This document shows, piece after piece, positions 24,541 through 32,886 of a stretch of 44,419 bases of DNA. The stretch's first letter is position 1; each line of letters opens with the position of its first letter. Source of the DNA: an uncultured Selenomonadaceae bacterium (lineage in GTDB: Bacteria > Bacillota > Negativicutes > Selenomonadales > Selenomonadaceae); assembly GCA_905234045.1 (NCBI GenBank), contig CAJOGS010000001.1:1-44419 (forward strand), written 5' to 3'. Made by a program: the position numbers and the translations under genes. Under the pieces are notes generated by a model. That model saw only the letters and a program-made list of their open reading frames with translations, made no database searches and was not told where the DNA came from.

Positions 24541-24777
24541 TGTGATTCACTCCGTTGCGATAAATGTTATGGACAATGGGGATTGTCTGCACGACGCAGG
24601 GCGTATGGTCGTGGCACAGTGGGTACGGCAGATTGCAAAAGTCACTATAAAAGAATTTATTTTGGGTTGAAGGATTTAAGAACGTTTTACAACCGACAGC
24701 TCAGGCGTTGTTATAAAGGCGAGATTGGCAATTACGGTTATTATCGGAAAATGTTTGAAATTTGGTATCTCATGTGA
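24541..24777 (+). pseudogene. TGNSH/RKQWE family copy 2, 5' part missing
   Basis: From about 24541 the frame matches the second half of the family: CDKCYGQWG corresponds to CVKCYCNC of the gene at 32401, and the ending RRCYKGEIGNYGYYRKMFEI matches copy 1 and the two later copies. The family N terminus (EELD, TGNSH, RKQWE) is missing; IS-like sequence takes its place in frame, giving a chimeric frame from 24409. Probably an inactivated copy. Confidence 0.55.
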
Positions 24778-24792
24778 GTGGAGGAATCAAAA

Positions 24793-25860
24793 ATGAATTT
24801 GCCATATAGCGTAAATCAAGAAGAATTATTAAATTTGCTGGTAAATCTTTCGCCAAGTCGTCCGATTTTTATTTGGGGTTCGCCAGGAATTGGGAAATCT
24901 GCACTGGTAGAAAAATTTGCAGAAGAAGTCGGCTTGCCATGTGTTTCTTTACTCGGTAGTCAACTTGCGCCGGAAGATATTATAGGAATACCACAAATTA
25001 GAGGAAATACATCAGAATTTTTACCGCCCAAAATGATAGCAAGAACAGAACCATATATATTATTTTTAGACGAACTGAACGCCTGTTCGCAGGAAGTTCA
25101 GAAAGCATTTTACAGCTTAATTCATGAGCGTCGAATAGGTGAATATCATTTGCCTAAAGGAAGCGTGGTAATAGGAGCGGGCAACCGTACCCAAGACGGC
25201 GCAATAGTAAAAACAATGTCATCAGCATTAATAAATAGAATGTTTCATGTTCAACTTGTACCAGAGGCAAAAGCGTGGCTGAATTGGGCATATGAAAATA
25301 ATTTACATCATTGGATATTGGATTATTTGACACAGCGTCCTGACCATTTGTTTACAGAACCGCCGAAAACAGAAGAGCCATATTCCACGCCGCGTTCATG
25401 GCATATGTTGAGCGATGCACTTTATCAATATCATGTTGGAGAAGACGACGAAAAATTTTCTCAAGAAATATTGAGAGTATTAGTTTATGGAGCAATTTCA
25501 GCGAAACATGCAGGATTATTCATAGCATTCAGCAAAAACGCCGACAATAAATATTTGTTGAACAATATAATCAAAGGAACTCAGAAATGGCCTGAAAAAC
25601 CTGAAGATAGAGACACATTATATTTTCTTGCACAATGTTTTAGAGCGCGTCTGTTACATGATTTGCCAAGAAAAAAGCACGATTTAAACAGAACAATGCA
25701 ATATTTTACGCACAGAGCCAAAACTTTGATAAAAGACCTTGCAAGAATAAATTATGAATTGGCGCAAATGGTAGTGTCAGATGAAGAGGATGAAGTTTTA
25801 CCGAATTGGTTTATGGTGGAAATAGTTAGAGATTTGCCGAGACTTGCAAGGAGTGCGTAA
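24793..25860 (+). CDS. MoxR-type AAA+ ATPase
   Basis: About 355 residues. Walker A GSPGIGKS (29-36), Walker B ILFLDELNA and sensor ALINRMFHV identify the MoxR branch of AAA+ ATPases. The C-terminal part is the usual helical lid and a longer alpha-helical tail. MoxR ATPases act as chaperones for a VWA-domain partner, and the next gene, 2 bases downstream, encodes such a protein. The start is ATG 24793, 7 bases after GGAGGA; GTG 24778 is too early. Substrate unknown. Confidence 0.9.
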   Translation: MNLPYSVNQEELLNLLVNLSPSRPIFIWGSPGIGKSALVEKFAEEVGLPCVSLLGSQLAPEDIIGIPQIRGNTSEFLPPKMIARTEPYILFLDELNACSQEVQKAFYSLIHERRIGEYHLPKGSVVIGAGNRTQDGAIVKTMSSALINRMFHVQLVPEAKAWLNWAYENNLHHWILDYLTQRPDHLFTEPPKTEEPYSTPRSWHMLSDALYQYHVGEDDEKFSQEILRVLVYGAISAKHAGLFIAFSKNADNKYLLNNIIKGTQKWPEKPEDRDTLYFLAQCFRARLLHDLPRKKHDLNRTMQYFTHRAKTLIKDLARINYELAQMVVSDEEDEVLPNWFMVEIVRDLPRLARSA

Positions 25861-25862
25861 AA

Positions 25863-27683
25863 ATGGCAAAGAAAATTCAGCCTAAATTAAGAAATAAAAT
25901 AGATACTCCGTTAGATAAAGGGATTAGAGCATTATTTTTCAGTAATAGAATTTTTCGGGAAGTTTATGAGAGGACAAGTATTGAATTAAAACAGGTGGAT
26001 AATAACGTTATTGGCAAAGAAGGTGCGGCGATTGTGCAAAGTAACGGTGTAATTTTATTAAATAAAGATTATCAGTTGAATCCCAGCGAGTGGGAATACA
26101 TCATAGCACATTGCATTTTACATTTGAGTTTTGGACATTTTGACGCGGATAAAATGCCGACGCCGTGCAACAAAAAAATTTGGAATATGGCTTGTGATAT
26201 TTACATAGCAAAATTTTTGTCAGACATAAAAATTGGAACGCCGCCTTTTGATTCTATAGATTCATATAACGGGAAAAAGAATGACGAATTACAAATTTAT
26301 AATTATTTACTGAATAGTGGCGAGGAGTTAAGCAAGTATCACTTTGGAACAGCCGCGCCACATCAAGAAGATATGAAAACAGTAAATAAACCTGCACATT
26401 TTCATTTGTTTAGAGATAAAAATTATTTCAGTGAAGCATTTGCAGAGGCGTTGGCGCACTCGGTAAAGGAAACTGTAAACGAAGTCAGCAGAGACTGTCG
26501 CGCAGGATGTGCAACAGAATCGGAAAAAGCCGCCGAATGGTTTATAAATCGTTATCCATTGCTTGGAGGATTGGCAGCGGGATTTAAAATCATTGAAGAC
26601 CAAACTTATTGCTGGCGAAATGAAATCAGAGTGGCGGCAGTCGATGTAATGAAAGGCGAAGTATATATAAATCCTGCCGCAGGCTTGAATTTTGAAGAAT
26701 TAAAATTTGTGCTTGCTCATGAGTTCTTACATGCGGGATTACAACACCATGAACGCCGTCAAGGTCGAGATGCGTATCTTTGGAATGTTGCCTGTGATTT
26801 TGTAATTAACAGTTGGCTTTATGAAATGCAAATTGGAAAAATGCCGCAAGATGCTTTATATGATGAAGATTTAAAAAATATGTCGGCAGAAGAAATTTAC
26901 GATAAAATTGTTAGAGACTTACGGAAGTATTCAAAATTACAAACATTAAGAGGCTGGGAAAAAGGCGATATTATCAGTGAGCCACCAAAAACTTTTAGCA
27001 ATAAGCCGCAAACTTCATTGGACGATTTTTATAAAAGTGCGTTGCAAAACGGGCTTGAATATCATTTAGAAAGTAAACGTGGGACAATACCTGCAGGATT
27101 GATAGAAGAAATTAGAGCGTTGGCGATGCCACCGATTTCGTGGGACGTGGAACTTGGAAAATGGTTTGATATATATTTTTTACCGTTGGAAAAGAAAAGA
27201 ACATATTCAAGACCGAGCAGAAGGCAGGGAAGTACGCCGGATATTCCACGCCCGCGTTATGTTCATTTAGAAATTTCAGATTACAGCCGAACTTTTGGAG
27301 TAGTAATAGATACTTCCGGCTCAATGAGTGCCAAATTGATAGGCTATGCACTTGGAGCGATTGCAAGTTATTCAGCGGCTAAAGAAGTCCCCTGCGCGAG
27401 AGTCGTTTTTTGCGATGCAGATGCTTATGATGTCGGTTATTTGTCACCTGAAGATATAGCTGGACGTGTTGAAGTTAAAGGTCGTGGCGGAACGAAATTG
27501 CAACCTGCAATAGATTTGTTGATAAATGCAAAAGACTTTCCAAAGGATGCGCCAATTTTAATAATAACAGACGGTTGGATTGAAAGAGACTTAACAGTAA
27601 GAAGAGACCACGCTTTTTTAATTCCACGAGGACACAGTTTGCCGTTTCGGACACAAAGTAAAATTTTTCATTTTTCAGATTAG
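25863..27683 (+). CDS. VWA-like metallopeptidase-fold protein (DUF2201 type)
   Basis: A 606-residue partner of the MoxR ATPase. It has two related metallopeptidase-like stretches: HCILHLSFGHFDADK from residue 83 and HEFLHAGLQHHERR from 286, the second with a full HExxH-type zinc site (HEFLH). Each is followed by WNMACD or WNVACD. The C terminus is a von Willebrand A domain with the metal-binding DTSGS (483-487), GGTKLQPA and ITDGW. This is the DUF2201/COG3864 architecture. Probably a MoxR-remodelled, metal-dependent effector. Gene order moxR-VWA is conserved in many bacteria and some phages. Confidence 0.9.
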   Translation: MAKKIQPKLRNKIDTPLDKGIRALFFSNRIFREVYERTSIELKQVDNNVIGKEGAAIVQSNGVILLNKDYQLNPSEWEYIIAHCILHLSFGHFDADKMPTPCNKKIWNMACDIYIAKFLSDIKIGTPPFDSIDSYNGKKNDELQIYNYLLNSGEELSKYHFGTAAPHQEDMKTVNKPAHFHLFRDKNYFSEAFAEALAHSVKETVNEVSRDCRAGCATESEKAAEWFINRYPLLGGLAAGFKIIEDQTYCWRNEIRVAAVDVMKGEVYINPAAGLNFEELKFVLAHEFLHAGLQHHERRQGRDAYLWNVACDFVINSWLYEMQIGKMPQDALYDEDLKNMSAEEIYDKIVRDLRKYSKLQTLRGWEKGDIISEPPKTFSNKPQTSLDDFYKSALQNGLEYHLESKRGTIPAGLIEEIRALAMPPISWDVELGKWFDIYFLPLEKKRTYSRPSRRQGSTPDIPRPRYVHLEISDYSRTFGVVIDTSGSMSAKLIGYALGAIASYSAAKEVPCARVVFCDADAYDVGYLSPEDIAGRVEVKGRGGTKLQPAIDLLINAKDFPKDAPILIITDGWIERDLTVRRDHAFLIPRGHSLPFRTQSKIFHFSD

Positions 27684-27696
27684 GAGGTTAAATTTT

Positions 27697-29013
27697 ATGG
27701 ATTCTGATTCAATGTTGGAATTGGCTTATAGTTTATTGGATGAACAAAATATTGATGAGGCAATAAAATGGTTTAAAAAATCGGCTGAATTGGGAAATAA
27801 AGATGCAATGTATGAACTTGCCGTCATTTCTCTAAAATATGAGCAGAATGAATCTGTAGCTCTGGAATGGCTGAAAAAATATAAAGACGGCGATGAATTA
27901 GAGGCAATGTCTTATTTAGCTGGTCTTTATCGTTCTGATAATCCGCAAAAATCATTTGAATTGTATAAGGAAGTTTCTGATAAAGGTGGGGATTGTAATT
28001 ATGCGTTGGGTGAAATGTACCAAAAAGGGATAGGCACAGAAAAAAATCTTCAATTAGCGATTAAATATTTTGAAAAGCAAGCGCAAATTGAGAATTTTAC
28101 CGATGTTAGAGACGAATACAGCAAATATGACGCAATGTTAAAAATCGCTGAAATATATATCAGCTTGAAAGATGAAAAGTCCGCGTTAGAGTGGCTGACT
28201 AGACGTAATGACGGCAATAAAATTTTTGGAATGAGTGAACTTGCACATATTTACTATGGCGATGATGAATTTGAATATGAAGATACGAATTTGATTGACA
28301 AAGCTAAAGCCCTTGAGTGGTTCAAAAAATTATATGAGCTGAAAGATTCGCATGGAGCATATTATTACGGCGAAATGTTGGAATCAAGCTCTAAAAGCAA
28401 AGCGTTGCAAATCTATGAGGAGGGAACAAAATTTGGCAGTGAGCTTTGTTTTAGAAGAGTCATTCAGCTTTATTTGGAAGACGGAAATATAATTGAAGCG
28501 GCTCGGTGGTCGGTGTAATACGTTAATGTGGCTGACAGTGGTATTTTTAACAAGGTTCATCTTACGCCATTTAAGGAATTGAAACAAATAGCGACATTTT
28601 TTACAGGAGCACCTATGGAAGAAGTGATTAATCTTTACGACGGAGACAGGAAAGTTGTAGCAGAAGAGATTTATAATTTTGCGAGAACCTGTGATAAAAC
28701 TCCGATGAATCTATATGGAAAGCTGTCAATAATGTCGGTAGCGGTAGATTTAATGGGAGAGAATTGTTCGATTGGAATTATTGAACGGTTAGTCAGCCGT
28801 TATGAAGAAATTTATCGTGAAGTTAAAGATAATGGTGTGTCTGATGAGATTGAAGGCGACGAAGAGGAACTCAGGTTAAAGAAGTTATTCGGTGAGCGTG
28901 GAAAACCGTTTAAAGATGATAAAAAATCAGCAGAAAAAATTTATCATGACGCGGAATATTATAAAGCAAAAGCATTGTACTTTAAGAATAAACTTAATGC
29001 TATCTGTAGTTGA
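27697..29013 (+). pseudogene. Second Sel1-repeat protein, split by in-frame TAA
   Basis: Shine-Dalgarno AGGAGG. The first part (27697-28518, 273 residues) has Sel1 repeats (MYELAVISLKYEQ, GEMYQKGIGTEKNLQLAIKY). It ends at TAA 28516-28518, but the same frame continues to 29013 with the C-terminal domain seen in the 634-residue Sel1 protein: IIEAARWSV-stop-YVNVADSG aligns with ILEASKFIVKYFNTANK, Lys standing at the stop. The later blocks VDLMGENCS and YEEIYREVKDNGV match ADIMGSDCS and YEKIYQDSKEKGV. So it is one gene of 439 codons broken by a nonsense codon. Its second half could still be translated separately. Confidence 0.75.
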
Positions 29014-29358
29014 TAGAAAATTTATCCAAAATAGGCGAGAATACCCTATCTTGACTGCAAAATTACAATTTTGTAGAATTACTCAAGCGGTTAGACTTTC
29101 CGTATAAAAAAGTATTTTTGAGCAACGGTCATTGAGCCGTTTTTGAGGGCGTACTAACCCTCCTGAAGCTTTGTCTCTGAAAAGTAGTACAACACACAAA
29201 AAAGTAAGCGGAAGCCCGAAAGGGCGTCCGTGTGTGAGGCTTTTGGACAGCCTTTTGAGAATAAGGGCAATTTCGGTTGCCAAACTTCTCATGAATCTCA
29301 CGCCTAGCGGCGGGTAGTTCAATTAGAGTTATACTTAAGTGGCGAGGGAGATGAAATT
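29014..29358 (+). mobile_element. IS200/IS605-like non-coding remnant with right-end hairpin
   Basis: No gene is supported in this 345-base gap. It ends with a hairpin CACGCC / GGCGGG (29300-29313) followed by GTAGTTCAA, a layout typical of IS200/IS605 right ends. Upstream are several further stem-loops (AAGCCCGAAAGGGC near 29210, GGGCAATTTCGGTTGCC near 29265), as expected for a TnpB guide (omega) RNA scaffold. No tnpB is present, so it would be a remnant or a non-autonomous element. The minus-strand frame here is probably chance. Confidence 0.4.
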
Positions 29359-29658
29359 ATGGCACAGTCTACATTCAGTGTAAATATGGAATCAAACTTA
29401 AAAGACCAATTTGATTTGTTGTGCGAAGAATTTGGAATGACAGCTTCGGCGGTGATAAATAAGTTCGTTCAAACTGCAGTAAAAAATAGAAAATTTCCGC
29501 CAGAGATTACAAATATTAATGAGAAAATTACAAGAGAAAAGGCATTGCAAGCATTTTATGATTTGAGAAAGGAAGCAGAAGAAAATGGCTTGCAAGGAAT
29601 GACTTTAGAGGAAATTAATCAAGAAATAGCTGAGGCACGAAAGAGCCGGAAGGTGTAA
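29359..29658 (+). CDS. RelB/DinJ-family antitoxin
   Basis: A 99-residue antitoxin. The N-terminal ribbon-helix-helix domain shows STFSVNMESNLKDQFDLLCE and EFGMTASAVINKFV, the RelB/DinJ signature. The C-terminal acidic helix (LEEINQEIAEARKSRK) would wrap the toxin. Shine-Dalgarno GAGGGAG. It lies 2 bases before the PIN gene and should repress the pair's promoter, probably located at the edge of the IS-like remnant just upstream. Confidence 0.85.
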   Translation: MAQSTFSVNMESNLKDQFDLLCEEFGMTASAVINKFVQTAVKNRKFPPEITNINEKITREKALQAFYDLRKEAEENGLQGMTLEEINQEIAEARKSRKV

Positions 29659-29660
29659 CA

Positions 29661-30074
29661 ATGAAATATTTTGCAATAATTGATACAAATATTGTGGTCT
29701 CCGCGCTTTTGTCAAATAAAAATGATAGTGCTACCGTGCAAATTATGGAAAAAGTACTCCGACAAGAAATAATTCCCGTGTATAGCAAAGAAATATTTGC
29801 AGAATATGTAAATGTTTTAAATCGTCCAAAATTCCATTTCTCAAAGAATTTGGTTGATTATATGCTTTCGGCAATAAAAAACTTTGGTATTTTGAAAGAA
29901 CCGAATGAAAAAAATGAAATTATCTTGCCAGATATGAAAGATGTACCTTTCTACAGATTAGTTTTAGAGAGCGAAAACACATATTTAGTTACAGGAAATA
30001 TCAAGCATTTTCCGCAAGGACAAAAAATATTAACAGCACGACAACTGTTGGATATTTTAGAAAATCAAAATTAA
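29661..30074 (+). CDS. PIN-domain toxin
   Basis: A 137-residue PIN-fold ribonuclease of the putative toxin group (COG1569-like). Acidic active-site residues are visible: D8 in IIDTNIVVSALLS, E45-region EIFAEYVNVL, D93-region LPDMKDVPF, and the ending TGNIKHFP. Its RelB partner is encoded 2 bases upstream. Likely cleaves RNA when freed. RelB/DinJ antitoxins usually pair with RelE/YafQ folds, so a PIN partner is a less common but known mix. A clear terminator follows. Confidence 0.85.
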   Translation: MKYFAIIDTNIVVSALLSNKNDSATVQIMEKVLRQEIIPVYSKEIFAEYVNVLNRPKFHFSKNLVDYMLSAIKNFGILKEPNEKNEIILPDMKDVPFYRLVLESENTYLVTGNIKHFPQGQKILTARQLLDILENQN

Positions 30075-30114
30075 ATCCTTTCATCCAGACTTCAATGGAT
30101 AGAAAGGATTTTTT
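30073..30114 (+). terminator. Terminator of the toxin-antitoxin operon
   Basis: Stem AAATCCTTT-ATCCA with TGGAT-AAAGGATTT (single-base and two-base bulges), then a T-run. It starts at the stop codon of the PIN gene. Confidence 0.75.
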
Positions 30115-30179
30115 GTGCAAAAAAATGCTCATTAATGATGTTAAAATAATTACAAGAAAGTTTAATGGAGAAATTAATT

Positions 30180-30587
30180 ATGACGCAAGAAGAACTTGAT
30201 TCAAAGATAGCCGAGTTGATAGTTTTGGAAGAAAATCCACCAAGTACAGGCAATTCACATAAGCGCAAGCAGTGGGAAAAACAAAAATATTGGCGTTTAT
30301 GCACGATTGGCGAGAGTTGTAAGTTTGGCAGTTTGAAAGATTATGACGAAGTTTATAATTTTTACGATAAATTTAATCATTGGATACGCCGGTTTATGAC
30401 TTTAGGAACTAGTGGAAGATTGGCAGGTTTTTATTACTCAGTTGAAAGTCATCATTTTAAAAAGTGGTCACACAATAAAAAATGGTTAAGAAAATATGCA
30501 CAGCATCAAGTCAGACGATACAGCGGGGAAATTGCCAACGGTAATATGTACAGGAAAATTTATGATTATGTGTGGGAATGCGATTAA
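30180..30587 (+). CDS. TGNSH/RKQWE family copy 3 (intact)
   Basis: About 135 residues; start ATG 30180 with GGAG 9 bases upstream. The N-terminal block EELDSKIAEL, then TGNSHKRKQWEKQKYWRLCT and IGESCKFG is nearly identical to the copies at 23804 and 32401. The middle differs: it has lost the extra cysteines and carries an aromatic, basic stretch. The C-terminal block RRYSGEIANGNMYRKIYDYV is conserved. Basic overall, one small domain; RNA or DNA binding is possible but not shown. I do not recognise the family. Confidence 0.65.
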   Translation: MTQEELDSKIAELIVLEENPPSTGNSHKRKQWEKQKYWRLCTIGESCKFGSLKDYDEVYNFYDKFNHWIRRFMTLGTSGRLAGFYYSVESHHFKKWSHNKKWLRKYAQHQVRRYSGEIANGNMYRKIYDYVWECD

Positions 30588-30601
30588 AAAGGGAGGGCAT
30601 C

Positions 30602-31060
30602 ATGAACATTACAATAACAGAAATTGAAATTGGTTTTGAGAATGTTGAAGTAGTGAATATTCCGCCTGAATATATAATGGAGCTTAGAATTTGGGGAATG
30701 AAAGATTGGCGTTTAATTCATCGTAATGATGAAGAAATTGGCGGGAATAATGAACTTGTATTATTTCTCAAAAGAAAGAAGGCGGAAGGTGTTTTTATGA
30801 AGATAGACAAAGTAGCCAAAGGGAAAATAATGACCAGTGTTGCAAACTTTATAACCGGCTGTGAAAATGAACTTTTTTGGCGAATTATGCGTTATCCGGA
30901 TATTGTTGACTTAAAAATAAAATATTCGGACGGCACAGAAGAAGAAATTGATGTAGATTGGGAAGACGGCAATAAAGGCGGCGAGATAAATGCCTTACAG
31001 AAAAATGCTTTTGATGACGAGGAAAATTTGGTAATTAAAATTGGCAAAATGAGGAGTTAA
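30602..31060 (+). CDS. Hypothetical protein
   Basis: About 152 residues, ATG 30602 preceded by GGGAGG; the frame opens earlier at 30572 but inside the previous gene. Predicted mixed alpha/beta with acidic C-terminal half (IKYSDGTEEEIDVDWEDG). No motif, signal peptide or membrane helix. Follows copy 3 of the TGNSH family closely. Confidence 0.6.
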   Translation: MNITITEIEIGFENVEVVNIPPEYIMELRIWGMKDWRLIHRNDEEIGGNNELVLFLKRKKAEGVFMKIDKVAKGKIMTSVANFITGCENELFWRIMRYPDIVDLKIKYSDGTEEEIDVDWEDGNKGGEINALQKNAFDDEENLVIKIGKMRS

Positions 31061-31063
31061 AAA

Positions 31064-31507
31064 ATGTTTGGAATTGAAGAAAACAAACATCCGAAATACG
31101 GCGCAGAAATTACACGTGGTAGGCGAAGTAATGGTTGGCATCGTTCAAATGTAAGGCAACATAAACTTGAACTCAGCTTGTGCAATACTTCAAATTTTAT
31201 TTGGACAACGGGAGTATTTTTTGACGAAAACAAAGATAGATTGGTTTGGTTCAGTAATTTGTGGCACAGAAGATTTTGGAGAATTATTTTTAATCGTTGA
31301 ATTCGTCATATAAAAGGCATTCCAAACAATAATTTTTATCGCAAATTTTTTTATCTAGTATTAAATTGCGATAGAGTAAGTCTCGGTTATCATGGAGTGA
31401 AAAAAGCTCGTCGACAAGCAAAGGAAAAAATTATTGTCAAAAAATATCATGAGTGCCAAGTTAGAACAGCACGTTTACAATGGACGCCAATTCATGGGAA
31501 AATTTAA
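31064..31507 (+). pseudogene. Basic protein gene split by in-frame TGA
   Basis: GAGGAG precedes the ATG. The first 78 codons (including RGRRSNGWHRSNVRQHKLE) end at TGA 31298-31300. The frame then continues without another stop for 68 codons (FYRKFFYLVLNCDRV, GYHGVKKARRQAKEKIIVKK) to TAA 31505. The continued part is strongly basic like the first, so one 147-residue protein is the likely original; CGA to TGA would explain the break. No family recognised. Confidence 0.5.
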
Positions 31508-31632
31508 TTTGTAGGAAACAAATTTGAAAGATTTACTGTTGAATGATAAAAATGTTCAAAAAATTACACTTTTATTATGGTAAACTTATTGAGGTTTTAA
31601 GATATTTAAAAAATTTTAAAGGAGAAATTGAA

Positions 31633-32385
31633 ATGGTATATGTAATTCCAGACACACATCTCGGACACGAAAACATAAAAAAATATTGTAACCGTCCGGA
31701 TAATTTTTTTGATTTAATTGAAAGAAATTGGAACAGCATGATTCAGCCAAATGATACTGTAATACATCTCGGCGATATTTCTTTCAAAGAAAATTTGATA
31801 GAACAACTAGCAAGTTGGAACGGGAAAAAAATTTTGGTAAGAGGCAACCATGACAAATTGCCTTATGATTTTTATCTTAATTGCGGATTTACGGCGGTTG
31901 TTGAAGAAATGGTAATGGACATAAAAAATGTGATAATTTTGTTTTCGCACCGCCCGCATTTTGGTCACGATTACGATATAAATATACACGGCCACCAACA
32001 TAATTTGGCGGTTTACGACGAAAAAAGATTATATTTGCCGCTATCGATAGAGCATATAGGATATAAACCTTTGGCACTGGATGAAAATTTCATAAGCAGA
32101 TTAAAGCCGTTCATTATCAATAATAAACAGCCAACTTTAAAAGAAATAATGAGCATGGGACAAGGCGCAATCGGCAAGCCTTCAGATAGAGATTTTTATG
32201 ACGGATTCGGCAAAGGATTTTTTATCAAGGCGAAGGCAAAACTTGGAGAATGTTATGAACTCTTTGAAAATGCTCCGTACAATTCAGCGCAATTTAAATA
32301 TAGACTTTGGCGAAATGCAGTCAGATACATTGAAGATAAAATCACGAAGCAAGAATTTTTAAACACTATAAAAAAATTTTTATAA
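31633..32385 (+). CDS. Calcineurin-like metallophosphoesterase
   Basis: About 250 residues, start ATG 31633 with AGGAG 9 bases upstream; an earlier ATG at 31543 lacks support. All five metal-site motifs are present: PDTHLGH, LGDISF, RGNHDK, SHRP and HGHQH. This makes an active two-metal phosphoesterase likely, of the YfcE/phage type. The C-terminal 90 residues (from about 165) are a separate helical extension that I do not recognise. Substrate could be nucleotides, RNA ends or phosphoproteins. Confidence 0.9.
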   Translation: MVYVIPDTHLGHENIKKYCNRPDNFFDLIERNWNSMIQPNDTVIHLGDISFKENLIEQLASWNGKKILVRGNHDKLPYDFYLNCGFTAVVEEMVMDIKNVIILFSHRPHFGHDYDINIHGHQHNLAVYDEKRLYLPLSIEHIGYKPLALDENFISRLKPFIINNKQPTLKEIMSMGQGAIGKPSDRDFYDGFGKGFFIKAKAKLGECYELFENAPYNSAQFKYRLWRNAVRYIEDKITKQEFLNTIKKFL

Positions 32386-32400
32386 ATTGCGAGTGAACTG

Positions 32401-32829
32401 ATGACGCCTGAAGAACTTGACGCGACTATAGCAAAAATAATCATACCGCAAGAAAAGCCGTTGAATACAGGCAATTCACATCGTCGGAAACAATGGGAAA
32501 ATCGGAAGAATTGGCGACTCTGCACAATCGGACAATCTTGCAAAATTGGTTTTGCGAAATCCTGTAAATTTGCCAAACAAAAAAGAGATAAGCTGTTATA
32601 TCCAAAAAATCCATTGTGTGTGAAATGCTATTGTAATTGTCTCAGTAGTATTTGGTGGTCTGGCGGAGTATATAATCATGACTGTACTTGGTACAAAAAA
32701 AGGTATGATACAAAATATCATTGGGATATTCAAAGAAAATCAGAGCATAAGTTGCGCCATTATAAAGGCGATATTATCAATGGTTCACATTACAAAAAAT
32801 TATTCATACATTTTCTAGACAGATGGTAA
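32401..32829 (+). CDS. TGNSH/RKQWE family copy 4 (intact, Cys-rich)
   Basis: A 142-residue protein: EELDATIAKIIIPQEKP, TGNSHRRKQWENRKNW, RLCTIGQSCKIG, then a Cys-rich middle (SCKFAKQKR, CVKCYCNC) and the C-terminal RHYKGDIINGSHYKKLF. The cysteine pairs suggest a zinc site in this copy and in copies 1 and 2, absent from copy 3. Starts 15 bases after the metallophosphoesterase. A strong terminator follows, so it ends the transcription unit. Function unknown. Confidence 0.65.
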   Translation: MTPEELDATIAKIIIPQEKPLNTGNSHRRKQWENRKNWRLCTIGQSCKIGFAKSCKFAKQKRDKLLYPKNPLCVKCYCNCLSSIWWSGGVYNHDCTWYKKRYDTKYHWDIQRKSEHKLRHYKGDIINGSHYKKLFIHFLDRW

Positions 32830-32834
32830 AAAAG

Positions 32835-32886
32835 AAACACCAGTAACATTGTTGCATTTATCACAACAAAATTACTGGTGTTTTTG
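32835..32886 (+). terminator. Strong rho-independent terminator
   Basis: AAACACCAGTAA pairs with TTACTGGTGTTT, with a second inner stem (TTGTTG/CAACAA), then a T-run. It closes the long cargo transcription unit ahead of the gene at 33054. Confidence 0.85.

Noticed and set aside
27697-29013. Diversity-generating retroelement target
   Set aside because: The two Sel1 paralogues differ throughout, not only at adenines, and there is no reverse transcriptase or template repeat.
29083-29322. 79-codon minus-strand frame in the structured gap
   Set aside because: It lies entirely over stem-loops of the IS-like remnant, has no ribosome-binding site and no recognisable domain.
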